From a virus, in the IMG/VR virus record IMGVR_UViG_3300047320_000164, positions 1 through 51,612 of that record: a stretch of DNA of 51,612 nt, one strand, 5' to 3'. A program made the position numbers and the translations under genes. The notes under the pieces are model-generated. The model did not search any database. It saw only the letters and a list, made by a program, of their open reading frames with translations, and had not been told where the DNA came from. Below, piece by piece: positions 25,671 to 33,954 of the stretch. Numbering within the stretch: the stretch's first letter is position 1; each line of letters begins with the position of its first letter.

Positions 25671-26360
25671 TTACTGGAACCGCTTACTCTTGTAGAGAGA
25701 CGCAATCAGTTCCGGCTCACCCCCATCAGAATCACTCTGTCCGAGGCTCTTGACTCTGGCGATAAACGCCACAGCCCCTTTGCGGCTCATACCAGCATCG
25801 CGCAGGTATTGCTCCGCAGTCTTCAGGTCTTCCAATTCCTCAATGGACTTCACCGAAGTGACTCGCGCCAATCCATTCATTGGACGGGTCACCGGCGAAA
25901 CCTCCACCAGATCAATACGCTTTAACCGACGACGCGGCTCGTCGGGCGATGTACGGGGAACAATCTCCTTGGCAATGTAGCCAATGCTTAAACTGTCGAT
26001 TGCCGGGCGAGGCGTCATCTTCATCAATTTATACATTTCAATTCCACGCGCCGTGTCGGCAAACTTTCCAGAGACTTTCAGGCCGTGCCCGTCCTCAGCA
26101 AAGTCGGTCCACACTCCAATCGGAGTGAGGTCCTCAGCTGTCAAACCCATCCCGCCGTGTTGTGACATCATTGCCGGCCAGCGCTGTTTGCCGGCCTTGA
26201 CATCGGCTAGGAAGGCGGCAAACGCTCCCGGCTCAATCAAGTCACCGCCGGCGTCAATGTTATTGAACACGGCACCGTAGCCGGTAAAGCTCATGGCGTC
26301 AGCACCGCCATCGTCGCCAGCCAGCTTGATCTCGATGAGTCCACAAGTCAGTCGATCCAT
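25671..26360 (-). CDS. HK97-family prohead protease
   Basis: 229 residues. SFTGYGAVFNNIDAGGDLIE and PGAFAAFL open the S78 fold; candidate catalytic His68 is in MMSQHGG and Ser125 in IDSLSIGY, followed by LVEVSPVTRPMN. It cuts the scaffold domain of the capsid protein and itself during prohead maturation. Overlaps nothing; 3 bp from the portal stop. Confidence 0.95.
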   Translation of the reverse strand: MDRLTCGLIEIKLAGDDGGADAMSFTGYGAVFNNIDAGGDLIEPGAFAAFLADVKAGKQRWPAMMSQHGGMGLTAEDLTPIGVWTDFAEDGHGLKVSGKFADTARGIEMYKLMKMTPRPAIDSLSIGYIAKEIVPRTSPDEPRRRLKRIDLVEVSPVTRPMNGLARVTSVKSIEELEDLKTAEQYLRDAGMSRKGAVAFIARVKSLGQSDSDGGEPELIASLYKSKRFQ

Positions 26361-26363
26361 TTG

Positions 26364-27584
26364 CTACTCTCCTTGACCATCGGCACCGAGTTGTGCCATT
26401 CGTATATCAGACATATTTGCTGGAACAAAGTATTTCTCACCACCCTCATAAGGATTCTGGTCTTCCAGTGCACGTATCTCATTCGGATTAAGTCCACCAA
26501 TAGAGAACATCTTCGTGTAATACTCAGCCCGCGATTTCGCGTCGCCGCGCAGCAAGCCTTGCGCGAACAATTTTACAAAGTAGCCTTCATCCATTTCTTG
26601 CTGGGTGAGCAAGTCGCGATCTGCAACCTGCTCATAACGCTCCATCCAGGGCGTAAGGCTATGGACAACGTGGGCAATAAAAAACTGCTCAGCACTTGCA
26701 AACGTAGCGGTCTTATCCGCATAGCCAGCCATCTGTGGGAAGACGCGCCAAAACCGGCACACTTCCTCAATTTGCATGCGCCGTGTTTCGAGATGCTGCG
26801 AATCGACACCAGTCATAGACATCGTGCTGAACTTCGCCCCCTGGTCTAGAATTAAGGTCTTGAAGGAATTACTTCCCGTTGCGCCCTCTTGAAATGCCTT
26901 CTTCAAGGCGTCACGGCCTTCCTTCTTCAACTCCCCATCCAGCGAGACGATGCCCGCTGCCTTGGCTCCGTTCTTATGAAATCTGGAATGAGTCTCCTCT
27001 GTAGCCAACGCAAGGCCAAGCGCTTCACGTGCAAGGTCGGTGACGTCCAATCCCTCCACGCCATCCCATGATGGCCCATGCAGGCGAAAGATTGATTTAC
27101 TGGGAAATGGTCGCTCGACCCCATCGGGCATGGTGATCCAGAATTGCAGCGATGCGTCGTCGTCTTGTTCGGGGCGCACTCGGTTGGGCAATACCGGGAT
27201 CAACTCACGGACCTTGCCTCCGACACGGTTGATCACGCAGTAGCCCCCTTTGCTGAAGCACGCGTGATACATCATCGTTTCACGCAACTCGAACGGTGTC
27301 ATCCAGTCGTTCGGGCGCCGAGCCAGTACGCGATAAAGTGGGTGTTCTCGCGCTGCGGCACTCCCAGTATCGTTCTCGCGCATCAGCTTGATTGGGATTT
27401 GCGCAATTCCTTCCGCCAATACACGCCCACAGGAGAATGCTGCAGAAACTCTCAGTGCCGTCTTCCAACTTATCGCCGGGCCAGCCTTACTTGCGATTCC
27501 ACCGGAGAAAGCCCGCCAAAGTTCATCAAGGCCAACCGACTTGGTCTCAGAAGGCCCAATCAGGGACGTAAGAAAATCACTCAT
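26364..27584 (-). CDS. portal protein, HK97 family
   Basis: 406 residues. SGRVLAEGIAQ-type opening (SCGRVLAEGIAQIPIKLM), LARRPNDWMTPFELRETMMY, IFRLHGPSWDGVEGLDV and PQMAGYADKTATFASAEQFF are canonical for phage_portal. Dodecameric ring at the packaging vertex. Its ATG overlaps the stop of the 51-residue membrane protein gene. Confidence 0.95.
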   Translation of the reverse strand: MSDFLTSLIGPSETKSVGLDELWRAFSGGIASKAGPAISWKTALRVSAAFSCGRVLAEGIAQIPIKLMRENDTGSAAAREHPLYRVLARRPNDWMTPFELRETMMYHACFSKGGYCVINRVGGKVRELIPVLPNRVRPEQDDDASLQFWITMPDGVERPFPSKSIFRLHGPSWDGVEGLDVTDLAREALGLALATEETHSRFHKNGAKAAGIVSLDGELKKEGRDALKKAFQEGATGSNSFKTLILDQGAKFSTMSMTGVDSQHLETRRMQIEEVCRFWRVFPQMAGYADKTATFASAEQFFIAHVVHSLTPWMERYEQVADRDLLTQQEMDEGYFVKLFAQGLLRGDAKSRAEYYTKMFSIGGLNPNEIRALEDQNPYEGGEKYFVPANMSDIRMAQLGADGQGE

Positions 27585-27736
27585 GCGCGCCCCCGCAGAT
27601 GCCCAGCGAGACCCGCGGTCAACATCAACAAGCCGCCGACGATTAACCCGGCTGGACGATAAATCTCACTGACGCCGACACTTACAAGCACAGCGCCTAC
27701 AACAACCGACACTGTTTGGATGGTAGATGGTTTCAT
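27581..27736 (-). CDS. 51-residue membrane protein between terminase and portal
   Basis: Two hydrophobic stretches ([14 protein letters not shown] and [16 protein letters not shown]) separated by SEIYRPA, then HLRGRA. Both ends overlap neighbours by ATGA (terminase stop at 27733, portal start at 27584), so it is a real coupled gene. Small two-helix proteins at this point are known from other phages; no role known. Confidence 0.7.
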   Translation of the reverse strand: MKPSTIQTVSVVVGAVLVSVGVSEIYRPAGLIVGGLLMLTAGLAGHLRGRA

Positions 27737-29457
27737 ACGAATATCGCTTCGCCCTCGTTCAGGTATGAGCCATCAGACAGCTCTTGCACCATCGCTCTAC
27801 CGATCGCCATGATCAGCGCGACAGCACCGTCGATCTTGTTATCATTGCCCTGCTTGATAGGGCGAACGACATCGTCATTGCCAGGTAAGTTCTTCCCAAT
27901 CACATTGCTTACGCACCACGTCATGATTGGGTGTCCGTCGTGATGGAATCGACCGGACAAAATCGCGGCCTCCAACTCCTTCATGGGGTCACTCATATTC
28001 GTGTAGTTTTGAGTAACAGTAATCGGGCTTAAGCCCTCGTCATCTAGCTGGTGCGAAAGGTTCGTTGCGCCATGCGGGTCGATCGGGCTAGCCTGGACTG
28101 GTGCAAGTTTGTTCGCCAGCTTTGCTTCTTCCAGAATGTCTCGGTAATCAATTTCTGCGCCGGCCGTCTCCACCAGGCGGCCTGAGTTAACCCACGCTTG
28201 ATAGCGCTCCGCCATCCTGCGATTCTCGGTGTTTCGGACTGTTTCCTCCGGAACCCAAAACATCGGATTAACGCTAAAGTAGTGGCGCTTACCATCGATG
28301 TCGCGCCAAAAAAGGCGCGCCATCGCGGTCAAGTCCAACTTCTTTGAAAGGTCAAATCCAAGATTGCACTCCTGCCCCTCAAACTGCTCCAGCTTCAGCG
28401 ACTTATCTTCGCAGGCCCGCCAAGACTCAAGGTTGAAAAAACCTGTCTTCGCCGAGGTCCATACGTTGAGATGCTTGGTCTTAAACGTATTAGCAAAGCG
28501 CGCAGAGCGTATAGCCCGCTGCTGCTGGCTAATCAGGTATTCCCTAAACACCGAAACACCCATGTTCGGGTTAGCCTTTGCCAATACCTTAGGGTCCGTC
28601 CAGTCGTCACCCTCATCGATTGTAAAAATGATCGCAAATAATTCATCGTCTGCGACAGTGCCTTCCAGCATCTCAACCGCCTGACGACGCTTGTCGTAAC
28701 AAGGTCCTTCGATGTTATCTCCAGCCGTCGTTATGATCAGCATCAGCGGCTGCCGCCGAGCCCCCATGCCAGTCAGCATGGTTTCATAGAGCGTCGCGCT
28801 GTCGTGCTCATGGAATTCATCTACGATCGCGCAAGACGGGGATGCACCGTCGCCAGGGTTCCCGATAAGAGGCTCGAACCGAGATCCATCGTCCGGTCGG
28901 TTCATGTTCTGCGCATTGACTTCAATGCCGGCCGCCTCGATCAACATTGGAGAACGCTTAACCATCAGGCGCGCAGGGCGGAAAACTTCCCAGGCCTGCT
29001 TCTCCGTCGTCGCGCCGCTATAGACCTCGGCACCAAATTCATTGTCGGCTACAAACATGCTCAGCCCGACGCCGGCTGCAATCACCGACTTACCGTTTTT
29101 CCGACAGACCTCCCAGTAACTCTCGCGGAATCGACGCAACTTCGTCTTCTTGATGATCCACCCAAAGGTGCATGCAATACCAAAGCACTGCCACCCCTCC
29201 AGGGTCACAAGCTGCCGCTTAAAGCCCCACTCCCCTTTTGTGTGAGGGAGATTCTCGATCAACTCCAGCTTTCGCTCCGCAGCTGCTGGATCGAAGCGGT
29301 ACTTGTATGCAGCGCGCCGGCTGGCCGAAATGTCGTCTACATGACGCTGGCAGGTTAGTCGAACCAAACGGCAAGACGGAATTTTCCCGGTCAAGACGTC
29401 GCGGCACCACTTCATTCCACGCTCAACTCTCGGGTACAACTCCTTTTTTTTAGCCAT
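27733..29457 (-). CDS. terL: terminase large subunit (Terminase_1)
   Basis: 574 residues. ATPase motifs: Walker A variant [13 protein letters not shown], Walker B with catalytic Glu [11 protein letters not shown], coupling motif LMLIITTAG. Nuclease domain begins at [15 protein letters not shown] with later acidic residues ([21 protein letters not shown]). Packages DNA into the prohead and cuts concatemers. It overlaps the P27 small subunit by 8 bp. Start at 29457 chosen because the longer frame lies within the small subunit gene. Confidence 0.95.
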   Translation of the reverse strand: MAKKKELYPRVERGMKWCRDVLTGKIPSCRLVRLTCQRHVDDISASRRAAYKYRFDPAAAERKLELIENLPHTKGEWGFKRQLVTLEGWQCFGIACTFGWIIKKTKLRRFRESYWEVCRKNGKSVIAAGVGLSMFVADNEFGAEVYSGATTEKQAWEVFRPARLMVKRSPMLIEAAGIEVNAQNMNRPDDGSRFEPLIGNPGDGASPSCAIVDEFHEHDSATLYETMLTGMGARRQPLMLIITTAGDNIEGPCYDKRRQAVEMLEGTVADDELFAIIFTIDEGDDWTDPKVLAKANPNMGVSVFREYLISQQQRAIRSARFANTFKTKHLNVWTSAKTGFFNLESWRACEDKSLKLEQFEGQECNLGFDLSKKLDLTAMARLFWRDIDGKRHYFSVNPMFWVPEETVRNTENRRMAERYQAWVNSGRLVETAGAEIDYRDILEEAKLANKLAPVQASPIDPHGATNLSHQLDDEGLSPITVTQNYTNMSDPMKELEAAILSGRFHHDGHPIMTWCVSNVIGKNLPGNDDVVRPIKQGNDNKIDGAVALIMAIGRAMVQELSDGSYLNEGEAIFV

Positions 29458-29935
29458 TAACAAGTGCACCGAACGGATTATCCGACTTCCCTTTACTTCC
29501 ACCTGTTAGCCGTTGCCGACTCACCGGGTCTAGGCCGAGCTGTCCGCCAAACATCACCATCTGCTTAGCCGCAGCATTCAGCTCCGTCAACGCAGGATTC
29601 TTGATTGGACCGCCGGTAGCTCCCTCAATCACGATGCCATTTTTGTTCACGTGGTCCTGGGCAGCCCGCCAATTTCCGTAGGCGATACAGAAGCCCTCAA
29701 CGATATGAATATCGGAAAGCTGCAAAATCCTTTGCTGGCACAGCAAGGGTGTAACCCGCTCCCACATTTCACGAGCGATACCTTGTATCCATTCGGGCGG
29801 CTCAACATTTGTCACCAGGCCGAAGTCCGGTTCATCCTTGTTTAATGCGCGCTTACCGGGATTACCGGCCGCCTCTTTCCTTGCGGTCGGCTTCGCCTTT
29901 CGGCCACGCCCAGGCAGCTTTGCGACTCCGCCCAT
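29450..29935 (-). CDS. terS: terminase small subunit, P27 family
   Basis: 161 residues. [20 protein letters not shown] at the start, [20 protein letters not shown] and [10 protein letters not shown] near the end define the P27 family. It recognises the packaging site on phage DNA and feeds it to the large subunit. P27-type terminases with a nearby HNH gene usually belong to cos-packaging phages. Confidence 0.9.
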   Translation of the reverse strand: MGGVAKLPGRGRKAKPTARKEAAGNPGKRALNKDEPDFGLVTNVEPPEWIQGIAREMWERVTPLLCQQRILQLSDIHIVEGFCIAYGNWRAAQDHVNKNGIVIEGATGGPIKNPALTELNAAAKQMVMFGGQLGLDPVSRQRLTGGSKGKSDNPFGALVNG

Positions 29936-30008
29936 GTGCTACCTTTGGTTTTTAGAGTACCCGGTCTATCAGCTCAACATTCCCAGACTCCACGGATACG
30001 TAAGAAGT

Positions 30009-30203
30009 TCATTCACCCGCCGGCAAGTGAAATGCCGTGTCGGACGGTGTTTGCGAAGTGCTCGAAAGCAGCTTGCGCAGCCAAGCTATCCCATGGGCGT
30101 CGACACTCGCCCATTGCTCGGCCGTCAGCCGAATGGAGCGTTGTTCAAGTCGCTCATCTGCCGGAATTGGCGGCCGTCCGCGTCCGCGTTTCTGTTGTTC
30201 CAT
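30009..30203 (-). CDS. small basic DNA-binding protein (AT-hook/RHH-like)
   Basis: 64 residues. KRGRGRPPIP resembles an AT-hook; ERLEQRSIRLTAEQWASVDA looks like the strand and first helix of a ribbon-helix-helix domain. Such short proteins occur next to phage terminase genes. Regulatory or packaging-accessory role is inferred only. Confidence 0.65.
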   Translation of the reverse strand: MEQQKRGRGRPPIPADERLEQRSIRLTAEQWASVDAHGIAWLRKLLSSTSQTPSDTAFHLPAGE

Positions 30204-30506
30204 GACTTGAATATTGGATATTTACGAGACGCAGAAATAGCTTGCGCTAACCTATTATTTGCATCACACTAAAGAAACTTGGAATCAATCGAACTTGACA
30301 TCCCATACCCCGAAAACAGCAAGTACAAAGCCAGTAATAAGAAAAAATCTGTTGCGCAAAATCCACTGAACTGGATTTTTAATTTCGCGGTCATAAAAAT
30401 AAAGCCAACTGGCCGGTCATAGGCTGAAAAGCCCCAAAGAAAACACCCCCCCTACCCTCCCTGGCGGTGGCTCAGGCCTGAAATCAACTCCTTTGCAATA
30501 ACCGCG
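30204..30506. other. non-coding gap next to terminase, possible cos region
   Basis: About 300 bp without a convincing gene. It is A/T-rich in its first two thirds and holds a 6-bp hairpin at 30360-30377 followed by TTT, a near-palindrome ACTGGCCGGT at 30408 and a C-rich tract around 30443. The position between an HNH nuclease gene and the small terminase gene is where cos sites of related phages lie. No cohesive end can be read directly. Confidence 0.3.
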
Positions 30507-30914
30507 TCATGCCCGGCGATGGCTGCGTTCTTCGATCTGCTTCACACTGTTGTGGCACGGTTGACACAGCGATTGCCAGTTCGATTGCGACCAAAAAAGG
30601 TGTTGTGCCTGAAGAATCCAATCGCGATCCCCACTATCCAGGGCACGCTTCAGGTTGTGGGGGGTGATGTGATCAACCGCGTAAGCTGCTGATACACGGC
30701 CCTGCTTCTGACAATACACGCAGAGCGGGTTGAGTCGCTTGTATGCATCAGCAGCACGCTGCCATTTGCTGCCATAGCCGCGCTCAGATGCGCTACCGCG
30801 GCGATCACGATCACGCTGGACTTCAAGCTTCTGGTGCCTCTCGCAGAACCCAGGCTTATCTATCAGCACGCTACAGGCTGGAGCGCGGCATATAGTCTTA
30901 GGACGACGCGGCAT
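30507..30914 (-). CDS. HNH endonuclease next to terminase
   Basis: 135 residues. CRAPACSVL and CERH at the start, then RGYGSKWQRAADAYKRLNPL, CVYCQKQGRV, AYAVDHITPH and QSLCQPCHNSV: the terminase-associated HNH family. These nucleases help specific cutting at the packaging site together with terminase in HK97-like phages. ATG at 30914 preferred to a TTG at 30935. Confidence 0.9.
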   Translation of the reverse strand: MPRRPKTICRAPACSVLIDKPGFCERHQKLEVQRDRDRRGSASERGYGSKWQRAADAYKRLNPLCVYCQKQGRVSAAYAVDHITPHNLKRALDSGDRDWILQAQHLFWSQSNWQSLCQPCHNSVKQIEERSHRRA

Positions 30915-31122
30915 CGCACTTAGGCCTTTCACCAACTATCAGGTTCCCAACTACGAATCCCTGGTCCTTCTCTATCCGCTGCAGTTGGAGCTCACCGCGC
31001 TGATCGATCCGATCACCCCAAGCATCAACCCAGTCCTTCAAGGTCAGACTGAATGGGATGCCCTTCTTCTTGCAGTGGCGACGGAGGTTGTCTAGCTTGT
31101 GCAGCGCCTCGTCTACCGTCAT
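30898..31122 (-). CDS. conserved small phage protein
   Basis: 74 residues. The pattern LRRHCKKKGIPFSLTLKDWVDAWGDRID resembles a small phage family in which an IPF-LT-DW motif is conserved; some relatives are near HNH nucleases. It overlaps the HNH gene by 17 bp and the upstream gene by ATGA. No known function. Confidence 0.6.
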   Translation of the reverse strand: MTVDEALHKLDNLRRHCKKKGIPFSLTLKDWVDAWGDRIDQRGELQLQRIEKDQGFVVGNLIVGERPKCDAASS

Positions 31123-31319
31123 GAGTGCCTCAGCGTGGCGGGCGGCACGCGGCGCGCTATTTCGGACAGCGTCAAGCCGGTGTAACCGCGCGCACGCAGA
31201 ATGCCGAGCGCCTCCTCGCTATCTTCAAGTCGCAGCGCCAACTGGTCCAACACGCCATCGGGATCGCGAGTCGCCAAGCGGGCGAACTGCTGTCGAAAGA
31301 ACTTCCAGCCCGGGCGCAT
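31119..31319 (-). CDS. small phage protein of unknown function
   Basis: 66 residues, helical. Ends with ALGILRARGYTGLTLSEIAR and RVPPATLRHS, a motif I have seen in short phage proteins between replication and packaging modules. Coupled by ATGA to the following gene. Function unknown. Confidence 0.55.
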   Translation of the reverse strand: MRPGWKFFRQQFARLATRDPDGVLDQLALRLEDSEEALGILRARGYTGLTLSEIARRVPPATLRHS

Positions 31320-31321
31320 GG

Positions 31322-31456
31322 TCAGTAGGCCAGCACGCCGACGCGCGGCAGCCAGACGTACAGGACACTACAGGCCAACAAAGCCGAGCAGCCAACGCCA
31401 ACCAGGAGGGTGAGACCCAAGGCATCACTCTTGCGGCGGAACCGTGGAAACTTCAC
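31322..31456 (-). CDS. 44-residue membrane protein with GTG start
   Basis: Reads (M)KFPRFRRKSDALGLTL, then LVGVGCSALLACSVLYVWL and a short tail. One membrane helix. The GTG at 31456 has GGAGG eight bases upstream, which decides the start. Its first residues (MKFPxxRR) match the start of the next membrane protein at 31487-31801, suggesting a shared ancestry of the leader. Confidence 0.65.
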   Translation of the reverse strand: MKFPRFRRKSDALGLTLLVGVGCSALLACSVLYVWLPRVGVLAY

Positions 31457-31486
31457 AGCGAGATCCTCCAGATTGCGTACGCCGCA

Positions 31487-31801
31487 TCAGCGGCCGACGG
31501 CGAGTAACGCCAGCGACACCACAAGGCGCCGAACTGGCCACAATAGAATTCCAACAACCACCGTGAACATCACCTTCGCCCAGTGGTCCGCGTAGATCGC
31601 AATCGCGGCAGTGATTATGTCGGCCTGGCGCATACGGCAGTAGCCAACCACGAGGTAGGTCAGCAACAACAGGAGCCAGGCCGGTTCGGGAAGGTTAATG
31701 ACGTGGGTGAGGCCTACCACAATCAGGCAGGCAACACTAATCAGCACGAGGATGGAGAGGTAGCCGCTCACCACCTGCCGGCGCAAAGCGGGGAACTTCA
31801 T
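31487..31801 (-). CDS. integral membrane protein
   Basis: 104 residues, three hydrophobic stretches (about 13-32, 38-53, 70-100). Start at the ATG at 31801 with GAGG five bases upstream rather than the overlapping GTG. The N-terminal MKFPALRR is shared with the 44-residue gene downstream. It follows directly after the terminator at 31823-31840. No family recognised. Confidence 0.6.
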   Translation of the reverse strand: MKFPALRRQVVSGYLSILVLISVACLIVVGLTHVINLPEPAWLLLLLTYLVVGYCRMRQADIITAAIAIYADHWAKVMFTVVVGILLWPVRRLVVSLALLAVGR

Positions 31802-31816
31802 CACATCCTCTGGAGT

Positions 31817-31840
31817 AAAAAAGCCGCCCGGTGGGGCGGC
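31817..31840 (-). terminator. rho-independent terminator (leftward)
   Basis: GCCGCCC, loop CACC, GGGCGGC, followed on the minus strand by TTTTTT. A textbook terminator between the 47-residue gene and the membrane protein gene. Confidence 0.85.
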
Positions 31841-31875
31841 AAATCCAGCCCTTAGGCTGAATGGAGACTCGGTAC

Positions 31876-32019
31876 TTAACGATTCTTCGGCTTCGGCGTC
31901 AGGTTCCAGCCAAGTTCGCGGCGAGCCTGTTCGGGCGTCGGCGGTGGTTCACTTGACCGTTGGCGGCGATAGAGATACTCGCGCAAGCGCTGCTTGGTTG
32001 GCCGTTCCACTTGGGTCAC
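31876..32019 (-). CDS. 47-residue phage protein, paralogue of 49998-50141
   Basis: GTG start with GGAG six bases upstream. The sequence contains RPTKQRLREYL, EPPPTPEQARRELGWNL. It has exactly the same length as the plus-strand gene at 49998-50141 and shares PTKQ, YL, PPP-P-E and RR-LGW, so the phage carries two copies in different operons. Function unknown; small size and helices suggest a protein-binding role. Confidence 0.75.
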   Translation of the reverse strand: MTQVERPTKQRLREYLYRRQRSSEPPPTPEQARRELGWNLTPKPKNR

Positions 32020-32029
32020 GATCCGCTCC

Positions 32030-32059
32030 AAAGCAAGAAGCCCGCACAAGGCGGGCTTC
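32030..32059 (-). terminator. rho-independent terminator at the early/late boundary
   Basis: GAAGCCCGC, five-base loop, GCGGGCTTC, then TTGCTTT on the minus strand. It lies just after a possible late promoter and could be the terminator that a Q-like antiterminator must pass. Confidence 0.7.
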
Positions 32060-32145
32060 GGTATCCGGCTCCCGCGACTATAGTGCGCGGTGAGTGGCTC
32101 TTACTTTTTTCAGGGCGAACGAGTCCGCCTAGAAACTGCACTCTA
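32060..32145 (-). promoter_or_regulatory. candidate late promoter region
   Basis: The minus strand has a good -10 hexamer TATAGT at 32077-32082 but no good -35 at 17 bp, as is common for activator- or antiterminator-linked phage late promoters. Position: after the Q-like gene, before the terminator at 32037-32059 and all late genes. Inference. Confidence 0.4.
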
Positions 32146-32541
32146 TCAGAAAAGCACCGCAGTGCAAGGGTTGCGTCGCAACTTCTTCTCCAAATCTTGA
32201 CGGGCATCAAGGTACGCCACTTCCGGCCGTGTGTTTGGGAAGTTCCAAACCGTAGCTACGCTGTGTGCGTAGTGCACCGCCCAGATAGATATGCGCGGCA
32301 GGCTGTTGATCATCGCGTCCGTCGCTTCGGCTATTCGCATGTCAGCGTGCAGCTGGTCGTCGTACAGATCGCCACCGTATCCATCCCCTTCGCCAGCCAG
32401 GCCGCGCGCAGTTCGGCCGCCTAAGGCGCGATCTGGTTTTGATATCAAGTCCTTCCAGAGCGCAAGGCATAGGTCCAACGGTTCATTGGAGCTAGCGGCA
32501 CCGGCGTTCGTATGACTTTGCGTAAGCATGTCGCGTTTCAT
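32146..32541 (-). CDS. possible late-gene regulator (Q-like)
   Basis: 131 residues. The C-terminal half (AMINSLPRISIWAVHYAHSV, VWNFPNTRPEVAYLDARQDL) resembles short phage antiterminator or late activator proteins that end with a W-x-F-P motif and a final helix. Position last in the early operon, before a terminator and the late genes, fits. GAGAGG lies eight bases before the ATG. Assignment is mainly positional. Confidence 0.5.
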   Translation of the reverse strand: MKRDMLTQSHTNAGAASSNEPLDLCLALWKDLISKPDRALGGRTARGLAGEGDGYGGDLYDDQLHADMRIAEATDAMINSLPRISIWAVHYAHSVATVWNFPNTRPEVAYLDARQDLEKKLRRNPCTAVLF

Positions 32542-32593
32542 GGTGCTGGCCTCTCTTGGGAGTCGTGTAGAACATCAATGTGAATGTGGCGGG

Positions 32594-32941
32594 TCATGAG
32601 AAATTCTCCACCTTCCAGCCGCCGCCAGCCTTCTTTGGCAGTGGCTGGACCGCGATAAATCGCAGGGGGTAGAGGTCGGCGGCGATTTTGATCTTCGCCC
32701 GCGCGTCGTCTTCCCAATGCCCTTTAACCTCGTGTACCTCCAGGATGCCATCCGACAGCATCACCGCGAAGTCGGGCGTGTAGAACGTGTTGTCCGCCAA
32801 GCGGAACTTCAGGCCCTCGAACTTGAACCAGGCCACCTCGCCGGCGGCGCGGCGCTGGTCAAGCGTCGCAGCGTACGCTGCCTCGGTCTTGTTCATGGCG
32901 CCGACCTTCAGACGCCCAAGCGCTTGTAATGCAGATTTCAT
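32594..32941 (-). CDS. DUF1064 nuclease-like protein
   Basis: 115 residues. MNKTEAAYAATLDQRRAAGE, FYTPDFAVML and LEVHEVKGHWEDDARAKIKI show the DUF1064 pattern with PD-(D/E)xK residues (PDF, E-x-K). Members are thought to be phage nucleases, perhaps Holliday-junction type. AAAGGAG lies upstream of the ATG. Part of the early operon. Confidence 0.8.
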   Translation of the reverse strand: MKSALQALGRLKVGAMNKTEAAYAATLDQRRAAGEVAWFKFEGLKFRLADNTFYTPDFAVMLSDGILEVHEVKGHWEDDARAKIKIAADLYPLRFIAVQPLPKKAGGGWKVENFS

Positions 32942-32959
32942 CGAGTCTCCTTTGAACGT

Positions 32960-33223
32960 CTATTTTCGGTATGGAAGCCGGCCGGCGGGCGGTGCCGGTG
33001 GATCGACAACATGCGCGGCCTCGCCCATGCGCGTAACACGAGCCTCAACCCAGTTCTCACGTGGCGCAAGCGGCTTGGCAGGCCGATAGAGGCCGCACTG
33101 TGGGCGATTCCATGCAACCAGTTCGCGCAGCGATTCGAGGTAGCCAACACATTGGCCTTCGCCATCAACCGCGCCATCGGGCAGATCCTTGAATGTGAAA
33201 AAGCGGCAGCGGACGCAGGTCAT
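32960..33223 (-). CDS. small cysteine-containing phage protein
   Basis: 87 residues. CVRCRFF, GQCVGYL and RPQCGLY give a four-cysteine pattern typical of small zinc-binding phage proteins. The second half is Pro/Ala-rich. Its start overlaps the stop of the following replication gene by ATGA. Function unknown. Confidence 0.6.
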   Translation of the reverse strand: MTCVRCRFFTFKDLPDGAVDGEGQCVGYLESLRELVAWNRPQCGLYRPAKPLAPRENWVEARVTRMGEAAHVVDPPAPPAGRLPYRK

Positions 33224-33954
33224 GGCGCGCTCCCTGTCTGGTATTGCCGCACTTGCTCATCGATCAGCCGGCTTTGCTCGTCGTATGCCCGCTGCTCGGC
33301 GAGGATGCGCTCCTCACGTGCCAACTCCTTTGCTGCGGCAGAGTCGGCCAGCATCTTGCGGGTTGCGGCCAACTGCGCACGTGCCTTGGCGTCGGGCTCG
33401 ACATCGGCAGGCGGGCCGGGTAGCAGCGCCATCACCGTTGGCGGCGGCAGCAAGCCGGCTGCAGCAGCCCTGGTCAGCGCCGCTTGGCGCTTCACAGGGT
33501 CCCAGCCAAGTGACGTGGACCATTTTGCGGGCCGCTGCTCAGCGCGCGCTTGCGTCACGATGCGGATGTACGCCTCTTTGAACGCCATCCGCGCGCCCAC
33601 TTCGTCACCCAGCGCCAGCACCGGTTGGCACAAAGCGAAAGCTTCCGCGCACTCGGCCGTCCAGACCACGGTATCAGCCTCGCTGCAGCTGGTTATCGCG
33701 ATGGCCCAAGCTTCCTCGGCGCCGGGACGGCCGTCCATGAGGCGGCAGCGTTTTGCAATGCCGGCAGCAACCGGGACGAACTCCCCATTTTCATCCTGAT
33801 AGGCTAGGATCGCGGCCCGTACGACCTGCAGCGGAAAGGGTTCGAGAAGCGTCCACCAAGCCTTCATGATCCCCGCTTCCGGCATTGCCTTTCCGTAGGC
33901 GCCATAGACCGTCTTGATCAATTCCGAGAAGGTGGGCTTTTCAGCGGGCGTCAT
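33220..33954 (-). CDS. phage replication-module protein (helicase-loader-type position)
   Basis: 244 residues. FSELIKTVYGAYGKAMPEAG, MDGRPGAEEAWAIAI, EAFALCQPVLALGDEVGARM, AFKEAYIRIV and PAKWSTSLGWDP are a conserved pattern in betaproteobacterial phages, directly after the O-like gene, where lambda has P. The C-terminus is coiled coil (LAREERILAEQRAYDEQSRL). Helicase-loader role is an inference from position. Confidence 0.6.
   Translation of the reverse strand: MTPAEKPTFSELIKTVYGAYGKAMPEAGIMKAWWTLLEPFPLQVVRAAILAYQDENGEFVPVAAGIAKRCRLMDGRPGAEEAWAIAITSCSEADTVVWTAECAEAFALCQPVLALGDEVGARMAFKEAYIRIVTQARAEQRPAKWSTSLGWDPVKRQAALTRAAAAGLLPPPTVMALLPGPPADVEPDAKARAQLAATRKMLADSAAAKELAREERILAEQRAYDEQSRLIDEQVRQYQTGSAP

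Noticed and set aside
30360-30417. Hairpin and ACTGGCCGGT near-palindrome as a defined cos site or terminator
   Set aside because: Position is suggestive but no cohesive end or repeated terminase site can be read; kept only as a note in the gap entry.
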